64,000 nucleotides of DNA from JAWLHU01 sp049325315 (GCA_049325315.1 JBMONB010000009.1:68661-132660); one strand, 5' to 3'; numbered from the stretch's first letter, positions 16,236 to 25,158 are shown. A program made the numbers and translations. Notes: a model not told the origin generated them from the letters alone.

Positions 16236-16979
16236 TCACCCTCTTATTCTACTGCACCTTAGCTTTCCGTGCCATGTGAAAGGGCAATGAGGGCAGCAAA
16301 GAGCCCTCGGGGTGCTAATTCCCCGGGGGCCGTCTCTTTCAGGGCCTTCGTTCAGGTTGACAACCGCCGTTGCGTACGGGCCGTCTACGCCATGCGCCCC
16401 GATTGCCTCGCCAGGGAAGGAGAGGGTGATCATGTTCTGGCCGGTAACCAGGTAGGCGCGGCTGTCCAGCCCGCCCTTGCTGTGGCCGACGATGTTGATC
16501 TTCTCCACGCCCAACCCGGCCTTGAGGTCGGCAACCCAGGCGGCCTCCTCCGACATGTGCACCCCCCAGGAGCCGTGGTTGTTCGGGAAACTGAAGGCCT
16601 CGGCGTGCAGGCCCTCCTGGCTCGCGAAACCGGTGGGATTGGTCCAGGCGCTCCACGTGGTTTCGCTGCTCAGGAAGCCGTAGACAACGTAGACCTTATC
16701 GACCTCGGGGGCAAAGTCGCTCCCGGAGTAGTCCTCATCCACATCCCAGACCCGCAGGGTCAGGTCGACCGCACCGTTATCGGTGTAGATGTTCTCGGGC
16801 TGAAGCAGGTGCCCGTTTGCGTCCACCGGCCCGAAGTAGCGGGTGATGTCGATATGGAACTCGATGGGCCCATCGCTGCGGAAGAGATAATAGTGCAACG
16901 GGTAGCCGGCATCGGCCACAAACTCCTCGTCCGCCTCAGCCACCTGGTCACCTGCCCTGTAGGACAGGACGCCTGGCAA
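16236..16979 (-). pseudogene. Truncated alpha/beta-hydrolase (lipase-like) gene
   Basis: The open frame encodes part of a hydrolase. KINIVGHSKGGLDSRAYLV is a classic lipase nucleophile elbow (G-H-S-K-G), preceded by a FSFPNNHGSWGVH segment. The N-terminus has no credible start or signal. The frame runs straight through a GC-rich hairpin at about 16297-16341 that looks like its former terminator, so the true stop has been lost. The second half of a lipase domain, with the acid and histidine, is missing. Together with the frameshifted lipoprotein fragment upstream, this looks like a decaying locus. Confidence 0.55.
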
Positions 16980-17582
16980 CGGGCCGGGGGCTGCCCTGTC
17001 GCCGTCGGGCGCCTGAGGGGGCAGAACAAACCTCCCAGTATTTGGTATACCGAAGGGTTGGTCCTTCTCTCCTTTGTTGCCTCCTGCGCGTGGGCTTCTT
17101 CGCTGTCAGCGCCGGCCCGTTACGGGCGGGAATCAGCAAAACCCCCTCCGTGACCCTGCGGCCCGCCCCATAACCATTCTCCACGCGGTAGCGAAGACGG
17201 TTCGGCTCCTCGCAGTCGAAGTCACGGTGTAGCAGGTTCCCAAAGTCGCCCGTCCGGAAGAGGGGGAGATCGATCCGGCCTACTACGGGGGTGCGGGTCT
17301 CCTCTACCCGTGCCACCTCGATATAGGCGGCGACGAAGAACGGTTTACCGCCGTCGGGAAACCGCCCAATCCCCTGGGGTTTGTGCGCTTCGCGAACCAG
17401 GGTAAGCTGAAACCGACCGGCGTACTCACCTGCAAAGCAGGGCCACGCGCCGCCAAGGAGCTTTGCCGAAACTCCGAGACCTGTCGCGCGTATAGGCACC
17501 CGCTGAGCAGAAGGCTGACCGCGCACACCAGGAGCAGCCCCTTGTACCTCCGCACAGACGCTCTCCCCTCTCTGCGCCACAT
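16948..17582 (-). pseudogene. Frameshifted lipoprotein gene fragment
   Basis: One minus-strand frame from 17582 starts with a lipoprotein signal peptide (LLLVCAVSLLLSGC). Its sense is lost near residue 60. A second frame then continues coherently with FQLTLVREAHKPQGIGRF, PFFVAAYIEVARVEE and DLPLFRTGDFGNLLHRD before degenerating. Neither frame alone makes a normal protein, so at least one frameshift has occurred. I do not recognise the family. It may have been a secreted partner, or the N-terminal part, of the hydrolase fragment downstream. Confidence 0.45.
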
Positions 17583-17663
17583 CTTTATCCATTCGACAGG
17601 TCCCGTTCAAGACCCCCTAAATATTGGATCTTTCGTCCGGAACCACTCTCTTAGCTCTACGCG

Positions 17664-17705
17664 AAAGGACCCCCACCGCTCACGGTCGAGCGCCGGGGGT
17701 CCATT
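17664..17705 (-). terminator. Terminator of glyQS
   Basis: GGACCCCC...CGCTC (17667-17681) pairs with GAGCG...GGGGGTCC (17688-17702). The minus strand continues CCTTTCGCG. The hairpin begins 6 bp past the glyS stop. Confidence 0.75.
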
Positions 17706-17708
17706 CTT

Positions 17709-19811
17709 TTAGCCCGCCAGTTTGGAGAGATCAGCCGGAGCGGAGAGGAGGCTGCCCAGCGCCTGAAGCAGGCTGTAGCGATTGGCCCTGACCCGCTCGT
17801 TCTCCACGTTGACCCGCACGTTGTCCAGGAAGGCATCGACCGGCGCCTTCAGCTTGGTGGCGGTGCGGTAGAAGGACTCGTACTCGCCCAGGTCCAGCGC
17901 CCGCTTCAGGTCGGGGCGCAGTTCGACAAAGGCGCCGTAAAGTTCCCGCTCAGAGGCCTCCTCGAACAACTCGGGGTCGATCTCACCGGTCTGCACGCCG
18001 GCCTCGTCGGCCTTGCCAGCCAGGTTGGTGATGCGCTTGAAGGCGCCAGTCACGGCGGCGAACTCCTCCACCCCCATCATGGCGCCCAGCGCCTCGGCCC
18101 GGTTGATGGCGTCGGTGACATCGCGGAAGCCGGCGGCGAGCACGGCGTCAATCACGTCGTAGCGAATCCCCTGCTGCTCCATGATCACCTTGATCCGTGC
18201 CTTGAAGAACTCCAGCAGGTCGTTCAGGGCCTTCAGGGCCACGTCGGAGGGCAGGTTGTACTGGGTGAGCGCCAGGGAGCACAGCTCGCCCAGGTCGAGT
18301 GTGAGCCCGTTCCCCACGATGGTCTGGACCACGCCCTGGGCGGCGCGGCGCAGGGCGAAGGGGTCCTGGGAGCCGGTGGGGATCATGCCGATGGAGAAGT
18401 AGCCCGCCAGGGTGTCGAGCTTGTCGGCCAGGGCGACGATGATGCCGGGATCGCTGTGGGGCAGTTCGTCGCCGGCGCCCCGGGGCAGGTAGTGCTCATA
18501 GATGGCGTGGGCCACAGCGGGGTCACCGCCCTCCCGCAGGTGGTACTGCTTGCCCATGTAGCCCTGCACCTCGGGGAACTCGAAGACCATCTTGGTGGCC
18601 AGGTCGGCCTTGCAGAGCCAGGCCGCCTTGACCGCCTGCTCCGCCTGCTCCGGCTTCAGCCCGTACTCCCGGGCGTACTCCCGGGCCAGGCTGACCAGCC
18701 GCTCGACCCGCTGGAACTGGGTGCCCAGCTTCTCCTGGAAGACCACGTTCTTCAGCTTTCCGTTGAACCACTCCAGGGAGTGCTTGCGATCCTCGTCCCA
18801 GAAGAAGCGGGCGTCGGCGAAGCGGGCGGCCAGCACCTTCTCGTTGCCGGCCCGCACGATCTCCATGTAGTCCTGCTCGCCGTTGCGCACCCCCACGAAG
18901 TAGGGCAACAGCTCCTCGGCCCCCTCGGCCTTGTAGACCGGGAAGTAACGCTGGTTCTCCTTCATGGTGGTGATCAGCACGGCGGGGGGCACATCGAGAT
19001 AGGCCTCCGCGAAGGAGCCGATAAAAGCGTTGGGCTGCTCCACCAGCCAGGTCAGCTCCTCGAGCAGGTCCTCGTCACGCTCCACATGGCCGTGGATCTT
19101 GGCCGCCTCGGCGGTGATCTGCTGCCAGATGATCTGCTTGCGGATCTGCTGGTCGACCATGACATAGCCCCGCGAGACCTGGGCGAAGTACTCGTCGGCG
19201 TTGTTCACCTTGATCGGCTGGGCCGGCCCCAGTACCCGGTGGCCCCGGGTGGTGTCCACCGTCTCAATGCCGTCGACATCGAAGGGGACGCGCCGGTCGC
19301 CCAGCAGGGCGAGAATCCACTTGATCGGACGGGCGTACCGGATCGACCGGTCGGCCCAGCGCATCGACTTCGGCCAGTCGATGGAGGTGACCAGCGAGGC
19401 CAGCAGCGGCGGCAGCACCTTGGCCACCGACTCGCCCTTGACCAGCTTGCGGGCGTAGATATACTCGCCGCCCTTCTCGTCGGCCCGGACCTCCAGGTCC
19501 TCCACCGCCACGCCCTGGCCCTGGGCGAACTTCTGCGCCGGAATGGTCGGCTTGCCCTCTGCGTCGAAGGCGACCTTCTTGGCGGGGCCCTTGGCGACCA
19601 TCTCCACATCTTTCTGGAGCAGCGCCAGGTCCTTCACGTAGAGCACCAGGCGGCGCGGGGTGCCGAAGACATCGATCAGGGCGAAGTCGAGCCGGGCATC
19701 GTTCAGCGCCTTGGTGGCGTTGGCCTTCAGCTGTTCCAGCGCCGGGCCGCAGAACCTGGCGGGAATCTCCTCGGTGCCGATCTCAAGCAGGAGGTTGCGT
19801 CTCTCGGTCAT
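17709..19811 (-). CDS. glyS: Glycyl-tRNA synthetase beta subunit
   Basis: The 700-residue beta subunit of the heterotetrameric bacterial enzyme contributes tRNA binding. Landmarks are the N-terminal LLLEIGTEEIPARF, then SIDWPKSMRW, VPPAVLITTMKENQRYFPV, and FFWDEDRKHSLE with the HD-like segment after it. The C-terminal anticodon-binding-like domain ends with ENERVRANRYSLLQALGSLL. It starts 2 bp after the glyQ stop, and both are under the same T-box leader. Confidence 0.97.
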   Translation of the reverse strand: MTERRNLLLEIGTEEIPARFCGPALEQLKANATKALNDARLDFALIDVFGTPRRLVLYVKDLALLQKDVEMVAKGPAKKVAFDAEGKPTIPAQKFAQGQGVAVEDLEVRADEKGGEYIYARKLVKGESVAKVLPPLLASLVTSIDWPKSMRWADRSIRYARPIKWILALLGDRRVPFDVDGIETVDTTRGHRVLGPAQPIKVNNADEYFAQVSRGYVMVDQQIRKQIIWQQITAEAAKIHGHVERDEDLLEELTWLVEQPNAFIGSFAEAYLDVPPAVLITTMKENQRYFPVYKAEGAEELLPYFVGVRNGEQDYMEIVRAGNEKVLAARFADARFFWDEDRKHSLEWFNGKLKNVVFQEKLGTQFQRVERLVSLAREYAREYGLKPEQAEQAVKAAWLCKADLATKMVFEFPEVQGYMGKQYHLREGGDPAVAHAIYEHYLPRGAGDELPHSDPGIIVALADKLDTLAGYFSIGMIPTGSQDPFALRRAAQGVVQTIVGNGLTLDLGELCSLALTQYNLPSDVALKALNDLLEFFKARIKVIMEQQGIRYDVIDAVLAAGFRDVTDAINRAEALGAMMGVEEFAAVTGAFKRITNLAGKADEAGVQTGEIDPELFEEASERELYGAFVELRPDLKRALDLGEYESFYRTATKLKAPVDAFLDNVRVNVENERVRANRYSLLQALGSLLSAPADLSKLAG

Positions 19812-19813
19812 GG

Positions 19814-20794
19814 CTAGTTCCCTCCTTCCGCATCGGGCCGGTCTTCGCCCTTGGGGTCAGGGCCAATGCCGGCCTGCCCCTTGGCCCCGAAGCGGGACTC
19901 CCAGGTGGGCCGCTCGTCGAGCGGCTTGAGCAGCGGGAAGCCCAGCGACTCGCGCATGTCGATGTAGGCCTTGGCGGCGGTCCGGCACATGTTGCGCACC
20001 CGGAGAATGTATCCCTGCCGCTCCGCTACGGCGATGGCGCCGCGGGCATCGAGCAGGTTGAAGGTGTGGGCGCACTTCAGAATGTAGTCGTAGGCCGGGT
20101 AGACCAGCGGCTGCTCCAGCTCTAGGAGTCGCTTCGCCTCGCCCTCGTACATGTGGTAGAGCTTGAAGAGCATCTCGCTGTCGGACTGCTCGAAGTTGTA
20201 GACCGACTGCTCCCACTCGGAGCGCTCGAAGATGTCGCCGTAGCGCAGGTGGTCGTTGTACTGGATATCCCAGACGTTATCGACGCCCTGAATGTAGGAG
20301 CAGAGCCGCTCCAGGCCCAATGTGATCTCCACAGAGACCGGCTTGCACTCAAAGCCGCCCACCTGCTGGAAGTAGGTGAACTGAGTGATCTCCATGCCGT
20401 CGCACCAGACCTCCCAGCCCAGGCCCCAGGCGCCCTGCGAGGGGGCCTCCCAGTTGTCCTCCACGAAGCGAATGTCATGCTTCTTCGGGTCGATGCCGAT
20501 GGTCTCCAGCATCTCCAGGTACATCTCCTGGATGTTCTCCGGCGAGGGCTTCATGATCACCTGGTACTGGAAGTAGTGCTGCATGCGGTTCGGGTTCTGG
20601 GCGTAGCGGCCGTCTGCCGGACGGCGGCAGGGCTCAATGTAGGCCACGTTCCACGGCTCGGGACCCAGCGCCCGGAAAAAGGTGGTCGGGTTGAAGGTGC
20701 CCGCCCCCTTCTCGATGTCGTACGGGGTCTGAATGATGCACCCCTTCTCGGCCCAAAACTTGTCCAGGGTCAGAATCAGGTCCTGAAAGTTCAT
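19814..20794 (-). CDS. glyQ: Glycyl-tRNA synthetase alpha subunit
   Basis: The 326-residue catalytic alpha subunit is a class II synthetase. The start MNFQDLILTLDKFWAEKGC, the segment AGTFNPTTFFRALGPEPWN and QNPNRMQHYFQYQVIMKPSP are family hallmarks. ATG 20794 follows AAGGAGG at 8-nt spacing. The frame stays open upstream, but that extension lies inside the T-box leader and is not coding. The C-terminal 25 residues after FGAKGQ are a charged tail. Confidence 0.97.
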   Translation of the reverse strand: MNFQDLILTLDKFWAEKGCIIQTPYDIEKGAGTFNPTTFFRALGPEPWNVAYIEPCRRPADGRYAQNPNRMQHYFQYQVIMKPSPENIQEMYLEMLETIGIDPKKHDIRFVEDNWEAPSQGAWGLGWEVWCDGMEITQFTYFQQVGGFECKPVSVEITLGLERLCSYIQGVDNVWDIQYNDHLRYGDIFERSEWEQSVYNFEQSDSEMLFKLYHMYEGEAKRLLELEQPLVYPAYDYILKCAHTFNLLDARGAIAVAERQGYILRVRNMCRTAAKAYIDMRESLGFPLLKPLDERPTWESRFGAKGQAGIGPDPKGEDRPDAEGGN

Positions 20795-20844
20795 GCGACA
20801 ATCCTCCTTCCTGAAAGCCGGTAAAACCAAACGTGGCAGAGCCG

Positions 20845-21080
20845 GAAAAAGGTAAAAGCCCTCGTCTCCGGCCAAGTCGAATTGGCCAGGGACGAGAGCT
20901 TGTGTGTACTCCCGCGGTTCCACCCTGATTGACGCCGGCGAGGCGCCCACCTTAATCCGATGCGGTTTTCGCTCCCGGGCGCCCTTCCCCGCTGCATGCC
21001 TCACCCCGCTTGCACCAAGTGCGGGGCTCTCTGTCGAGGCAGCCTGTCGGGTACTCCTCCCGTTCCTCGCTATGAGAGCA
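20845..21080 (-). promoter_or_regulatory. T-box riboswitch leader of glyQS
   Basis: The minus strand carries the T-box core AGGGTGGAACCGCG (20926-20913), the antiterminator element that binds the uncharged tRNA acceptor end. A terminator follows (20897-20845): CTCGTC-type arms with a GGCCAA/TTGGCC inner stem, then GGGCTTTTACCTTTTT. Upstream, Stem I features are visible, including CAGAGAGC and a distal GGTGCAAG loop. A GGC glycine codon at 20983-20981 lies in a GAAGGGCGCC context, where the specifier would be expected. That specifier assignment is tentative; the T-box call is firm. Confidence 0.92.
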
Positions 21081-21169
21081 CTCTAGCAAATCCATCCTGC
21101 CGTGTCAAGGCGCTTACTGAAGGTGCCCGCCGGGCCGTGATGGATACGGGTTGGAGGGTCCAACCGGCT

Positions 21170-21329
21170 CGACCTCCAGATCAACGCCCCATGAAGCGCA
21201 CGGGGTTCTGCTTCAGTTAGGCTGAGCACGATCTGCTGCACCCGCTGCACGTCGTTGTCGAGGGTTTGAAGGAGACGTTACTGGGTCTGTTCCTCCAAAC
21301 AGTGCCTTGACCCGGTTCCACAGCGACAT
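21170..21329 (-). pseudogene. Small frameshifted remnant of unknown type
   Basis: A minus-strand ATG at 21329 opens MSLWNRVKALFGGTDPV. After one frameshift the sequence continues as LLQTLDNDVQRVQQIVLSL, a plausible amphipathic helix. Neither part extends to a normal gene and no strong ribosome-binding site is present. It may be a remnant of a small protein, or chance coding. The rest of the 21,080-21,353 gap shows nothing else. Confidence 0.25.
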
Positions 21330-21353
21330 GCAACGACCCGCCTTTCCCCTGCG

Positions 21354-21890
21354 TTATCGCCACTCGATCGGCTTCCCATCCAGGAAGACCTGCCGAATTG
21401 CCGAGCGCCCAGTCGAATCCACCAATACCTGAACATCCAGCTCTACCTGCCGCCCCTCCAACTCCTTCCCCTGACCCTCCGGCACGTAGAATTGCTCAAT
21501 CCCATACCGCAGGTGGATCCGACCCGGCCGGTCGTTCTCCCGGGGCTCCACCCAGAGGATTCGCCCGCGTATGGCCACCTCACCACTCGCCGTGGCCGGG
21601 CGACGGTCGGAGATGGCCACCGCCGTCCAGAACGGCTGCCCCTCCTGCAGGGTAACCCAGACGCGCTGCCCGGACTCGTAGGGCCAGCCCGCCGTCGGCA
21701 GGTTGCTGCTCAGGTCCGAAATCTCGTAACGCAGTCTGACATACTCGCCCCGGAACGGGTCCCACGGGTCGATTGGGGCGGTCTTGAGCATGACCGGCGT
21801 GCCGGTCAGCAGGGTAAAGCTGTGCAGGGCGACCATTGCCAGAAGAATCGCTACCTGAAGCGCCACAGCGGCCCAGAACCTACCCTTCAT
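21354..21890 (-). CDS. GDYXXLXY-type membrane-anchored protein
   Basis: The 178-residue protein has one N-terminal membrane segment (AAVALQVAILLAMVALHSFTL) and an extracytoplasmic domain with PIDPWDPFRGEYVRLRYEI, the motif that names the GDYXXLXY family. A later LRYGIEQFYVPEG and LDGKPIEW close the domain. ATG 21890 overlaps the end of the DUF2157 gene by 11 nt. Members are regularly encoded next to DUF2157 membrane proteins; the pair's function is unknown, although an envelope role is likely. Confidence 0.85.
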   Translation of the reverse strand: MKGRFWAAVALQVAILLAMVALHSFTLLTGTPVMLKTAPIDPWDPFRGEYVRLRYEISDLSSNLPTAGWPYESGQRVWVTLQEGQPFWTAVAISDRRPATASGEVAIRGRILWVEPRENDRPGRIHLRYGIEQFYVPEGQGKELEGRQVELDVQVLVDSTGRSAIRQVFLDGKPIEWR

Positions 21891-23205
21891 CGCCGCCACC
21901 CCCCATTTCGCCCACCCAGCGCCGGCGGTTCCGCTCCAGGTACCAGCCGCCCACCAGCAGAAGCACGCCGCCCATCATGAAGAAGAACGAGCGATCCATG
22001 GCCCTGAAGAAGAGATCAAAGTAGCGGGTCAGCAGGTGGATGGCAAAGGTGACAAGCCCCAGGTTGACCAGGAGTTCCATCCGCCGCTGGATACCGAGGG
22101 CAACCACGCCCACCACCCCGGCCAGGAGCAGGAGGTTGAAGAGCACCATCCGCCCCACCTCGGGCAGCCACTCGGCCAGCAGGACCGCCGCCACCGGGAG
22201 CAGCACGGCAGGGAGCAGCCAGCGCCGCTCGCCCTCCCCGCTCCGCAGGTAGAGCACCACCCCGGCGGCCACCCCGGCCAGCAGCAGCACGGCGCCGGCC
22301 ACGGTGTATGGCGAGCCGGCAAAGAGCGAGGGCAGGAGCCCGCTGTCGGGCAACATCCACCGGGGGATGGAGAAGGTGAGCAGGTAAAGGCCGATCAGGG
22401 CCAGGAAGGTGCCGCTGCCCAGGTAGGTGCGGCCATCGCCCAACCGGTTCAGCCCCGCCAACATCACGACGACCCCGTAGAGGAGCGCCAGACGTCCGAC
22501 CATTAGCACCGCGGCGCCGTTCGCCTCGGACAGATCGGTGCGGCCCGCGTTCAAGATGTACCAGAGGAAGACAGAGAGCAGAATCGCCGACTCCGCAAGG
22601 CGGGTTTCGGTCCGCCGGCTCAGCGGCAGTACCGCCCCCAGCATCAGAACCGGGAAGAGATAGTTGTACTGGGCCATCTCGGTCTGTGCGCCCACGGTCC
22701 AGACCACCAGGGTGACGGTGGCCAGGTAGAGCACCGGGCGGGAACCTGTGGCCCAGACCAGCGGCAGAATGCCGGCGCCCCAGGCCAGAAAGCCGGTGGG
22801 GAAGTCGCTGTCGATATGGAAGATCTGCGCCACCAGCCAGATGGACGCCCCGTAGAGCAGGCTGCCCAGGAAGATCAGCGCCTGGCCCAGCCGGGGGGAG
22901 TCGCCCCGCCTGTACTGGAAGTAGAAGCCCGCCCCGTAGCTGCCGAGCATGGCGGCGAGGATCAGCACCACCTTGATCGTGGCGGGAATGCGGGGCCAGT
23001 TCGCGGCAAAGTAAAGAATCACCCCGGCCCCCACCAGCAGGCTGCCCAGAATCGACATGATCAGCACGGTCCGATCACGGCCAGCGGCTGCGCCATCTTG
23101 CGGGTAAAGCTTCAGAATCGCCTCCCGCTGCTGCGCGCTGATCAGACCCAGCCGGACCCATCGCTCCGACTCTGGTCGGAGACCCTCTTTCCAGTCGGAC
23201 GGCAT
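21880..23205 (-). CDS. DUF2157 family polytopic membrane protein
   Basis: The 441-residue protein has a short cytoplasmic N-terminal domain (WVRLGLISAQQREAILKLYP, as in DUF2157), then about a dozen hydrophobic segments. It ends in a charged tail after a final segment containing FFFMMGGVLLLVGGWYLE. I chose ATG 23205 (MPSDWKEGL) because the sequence upstream codes a non-conserved extension through a hairpin. It overlaps the GDYXXLXY gene. Function unknown; the two are probably one envelope complex. Confidence 0.85.
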   Translation of the reverse strand: MPSDWKEGLRPESERWVRLGLISAQQREAILKLYPQDGAAAGRDRTVLIMSILGSLLVGAGVILYFAANWPRIPATIKVVLILAAMLGSYGAGFYFQYRRGDSPRLGQALIFLGSLLYGASIWLVAQIFHIDSDFPTGFLAWGAGILPLVWATGSRPVLYLATVTLVVWTVGAQTEMAQYNYLFPVLMLGAVLPLSRRTETRLAESAILLSVFLWYILNAGRTDLSEANGAAVLMVGRLALLYGVVVMLAGLNRLGDGRTYLGSGTFLALIGLYLLTFSIPRWMLPDSGLLPSLFAGSPYTVAGAVLLLAGVAAGVVLYLRSGEGERRWLLPAVLLPVAAVLLAEWLPEVGRMVLFNLLLLAGVVGVVALGIQRRMELLVNLGLVTFAIHLLTRYFDLFFRAMDRSFFFMMGGVLLLVGGWYLERNRRRWVGEMGGGGDEG

Positions 23206-23292
23206 GACCCCCCACTCCCTTTCCCTGCCGCAGTTCGTCCCCGCCCTCACAACCTCCTGCAGACCGCAGTGAATCCGCTGGGGGCGCGTAAA

Positions 23293-23326
23293 AGCCCCCG
23301 TCTCATGACATGAGAAGGGGCGGGCT
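23293..23326. promoter_or_regulatory. Terminator-like hairpin upstream of the DUF2157 gene
   Basis: TCTCATG and CATGAGA form a perfect inner stem around one base, extended by imperfect GC pairing. On the minus strand it ends GGGGGCTTTTA, like a rho-independent terminator. No minus-strand gene lies immediately upstream, so it may be a leader attenuator for the DUF2157 gene. It also lies just before the coat-protein operon on the plus strand. Confidence 0.35.
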
Positions 23327-23374
23327 CTGGGCATGCTATCGCTGGACCCAGTCTATGGAATGGGAGTGAGCCGT

Positions 23375-23644
23375 ATGACGAACCTGACCGCCGCTGAGAC
23401 GCTCTTTCTGCAAGAGCACCTGCGGACCAGCATTGCCGGTGTCCGGTTCCTGAACCACTGCGCCAACGAGACCGGTGACACCCAGTTCAAGCAGCTCTGC
23501 CAGCAGTTTGCGCAGATGAAGCAGAACGGGCTGCAGCAAATGCTGCCGCTGCTCCAAAACGCCACACCCGGCCAGGCTCAGACAGGGCAGGCGGGCACCA
23601 TGCAGCAGCAGATGGGCGGACAGATTCCGGGCCAGATTCAATAG
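23375..23644 (+). CDS. Small helical protein, probable spore-coat associated
   Basis: The 89-residue protein starts at ATG 23375 with GGAG eight bases upstream. It is a predicted helical pair: LTAAETLFLQEHLRTSIAG and FKQLCQQFAQMKQNGLQQML. A Gln/Gly-rich tail follows (GTMQQQMGGQIPGQIQ). It lies 13 bp upstream of a CotF-like gene, and its size and helix pattern match the small partners of CotF proteins. The specific family is not certain. Confidence 0.6.
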   Translation: MTNLTAAETLFLQEHLRTSIAGVRFLNHCANETGDTQFKQLCQQFAQMKQNGLQQMLPLLQNATPGQAQTGQAGTMQQQMGGQIPGQIQ

Positions 23645-23657
23645 GGGGTGGAGCGCC

Positions 23658-24032
23658 TTGAACCAGAACCAGCAGCCCAACAAGATCTCCGACTTTGACC
23701 TGATGACGGAGCTCGATTCCTGCTGCAAGCAGGAGGCGAGCCAGTTGACCACCGCGATTTTGGAGTCTTCGAACCCGCAGGTGCGCCAGCAGTTGATCAG
23801 CGCCCTCCAGCACACCTTTCAGCAGCAGCAGCAGCTGGCCCAGTTGATGATGCAGAAGGGCTACTACCGGCCGCTGCCGGCCAACCAGCAGATGATCCAG
23901 ACGGCGAAAGACCAGATTGAGATGGCCAACGCCCAGGTCGGCGGGCCGTTCGCTCCGGGCCTCACCCAGGGGGTCCAGCCTCGGATTCCCGCCCCGCTTT
24001 CGGGAACCGGGCCGATCCCTCCGCAGGGCTAG
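23658..24032 (+). CDS. CotF-like spore coat protein
   Basis: The 124-residue protein begins at TTG 23658 after GGGTGGAG. ISDFDLMTELDSCCKQEASQ and SNPQVRQQLISALQHTFQQ match the CotF ferritin-like helical domain, with Gln-rich helices typical of coat proteins. The Pro-rich tail (TQGVQPRIPAPLSGTGPIPP) is disordered. It implies a spore-forming host. The stop overlaps the stop of the convergent gene at 24029 by 3 bp. Confidence 0.75.
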   Translation: MNQNQQPNKISDFDLMTELDSCCKQEASQLTTAILESSNPQVRQQLISALQHTFQQQQQLAQLMMQKGYYRPLPANQQMIQTAKDQIEMANAQVGGPFAPGLTQGVQPRIPAPLSGTGPIPPQG

Positions 24033-24334
24033 ATGCCCTGGCTTCTGGCTTCCAGGTAGGTCACGACCCGCTTCACGACACCCAGGTACTCTTTGCGGCC
24101 GTACTGCCAGCCTCTGTTATAGGCGGCTACCTTGCGCTGCAGTCCGGTGCCGGTAATGGCCTCATACAGGATCAGGCGGGCCACCCGGCCCTGGCCCTTG
24201 TAGAGGGTGGCGGGGTCCAGGCCATAGCTGACCGGGCCTCGGGTCAGGCGGGCCTCCCAGCGATAGGGGCCGCACTCGCCCTGCACCACGCCGTCCCTGG
24301 GCCCCAGGTCGATCAACCTGATGCTCCCGAACAT
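24029..24334 (-). CDS. Conserved hypothetical protein (DUF7678-like)
   Basis: The 101-residue protein starts at ATG 24334 with AGGAGGG eight bases upstream. An in-frame start 11 codons earlier has no such site. GPYRWEARLTRGPVSYGLDP and GRVARLILYEAITG resemble the small hypothetical family I know as DUF7678. The C-terminus is a basic helix (EYLGVVKRVVTYLEARSQG). No signal peptide or membrane segment is present. It follows recO on the same strand after a hairpin. Function unknown. Confidence 0.6.
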   Translation of the reverse strand: MFGSIRLIDLGPRDGVVQGECGPYRWEARLTRGPVSYGLDPATLYKGQGRVARLILYEAITGTGLQRKVAAYNRGWQYGRKEYLGVVKRVVTYLEARSQGI

Positions 24335-24370
24335 GACAGAATCCCTCCTGAGAGGGATTCTCGACAACCA

Positions 24371-24404
24371 GGGTCCGGCCTAAACCACAGGCCGGGCCTT
24401 TTTT
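24371..24404. terminator. Terminator between recO and the gene at 24029
   Basis: GGTCCGGCCT and AGGCCGGGCC pair around AAACCAC, followed on the plus strand by six T. It could end plus-strand transcripts from the coat operon. On the minus strand it lies directly after the recO stop, though without a T run there. Confidence 0.7.
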
Positions 24405-25158
24405 AGCGGCGGACGGTGTCCAGGAACTCCTTGGACTTCAGCTTCTTCTCGGTGCGGTCCAAAATGTAGGCGGTGAGCGCCCGGTCGATCTCTTCAGCCA
24501 TATCGCCGCCCAGGCGCACCACGTGTGCCCGGCGGATATCGCCGTCCAGCAGGTGCTTCATGCTCTCCAGGGCACCCCGGGAGATGCGCAAGACCGCTTC
24601 GCCCTCGGCGGCGCAGGTGGGGCAGAGCACGCCGCCCAGCGCCGGGGAGAAGCGAATCTGGCCGCCGTTAGCAATCGCCTTGGTGCCGCAGCTGACACAG
24701 GCCTCCAGGCTGGGGCGAAAGCCCAGCATCGAAAGCAGCTTCAACTCGTACGACCGCAAGATCGGCTCCGGGGCCATCTCGGGTTCATTGAACAGGTGGA
24801 GCGTGGTCAGCAGGAGCAGGAAGGGTGACTCATACCGCTGCCTGTCGGGCATGAGGGCGTCCATGACCTCGCAGACGTAGGTGGCGTACGCCATGCGAAC
24901 CAGGTCTTCCCGCAGGTGGCGGAAGGACTCGGTAATCTCCACCTGGCTCAGCGTGTCCATATTGCGCCCGCGGTAGAGCTGCGCCTGCACACGGGTAAAG
25001 AGCTGCATGGCCGCGGCGAAGCGGTTGCGCGGGCGGCGGGCGCCCTTCGCCACCACCTGGACCTTGCCCTCTTCGCGCGTCAGAATCACGGCGACCTTGT
25101 CTGCTTCGTCGAAGTCCCGAACTCGAATGATGATCCCATCTGCATTGTAGACCGCCAC
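24403..25158 (-). CDS. recO: DNA repair protein RecO
   Basis: The 251-residue protein loads RecA with RecF and RecR and anneals SSB-coated strands. The N-terminal OB fold is recognisable (GIIIRVRDFDEADKVAVILT, then VVAKGARRPRNRF). The zinc site is the pair CVSCG and CPTC, at about residues 151-177. Length and domain order match Bacillus RecO. It lies in the usual neighbourhood of glyQS, though four other genes separate them here. Confidence 0.96.
   Translation of the reverse strand: MAVYNADGIIIRVRDFDEADKVAVILTREEGKVQVVAKGARRPRNRFAAAMQLFTRVQAQLYRGRNMDTLSQVEITESFRHLREDLVRMAYATYVCEVMDALMPDRQRYESPFLLLLTTLHLFNEPEMAPEPILRSYELKLLSMLGFRPSLEACVSCGTKAIANGGQIRFSPALGGVLCPTCAAEGEAVLRISRGALESMKHLLDGDIRRAHVVRLGGDMAEEIDRALTAYILDRTEKKLKSKEFLDTVRR

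Noticed and set aside
18456..19817. 450-codon frame antisense to glyS
   Set aside because: It has low-complexity Leu/Gly/Val/His composition and is fully explained by glyS.
20795..21004. N-terminal extension of glyQ by 70 codons
   Set aside because: The extension lies in the T-box leader, including antiterminator and terminator. A strong ribosome-binding site marks ATG 20794.
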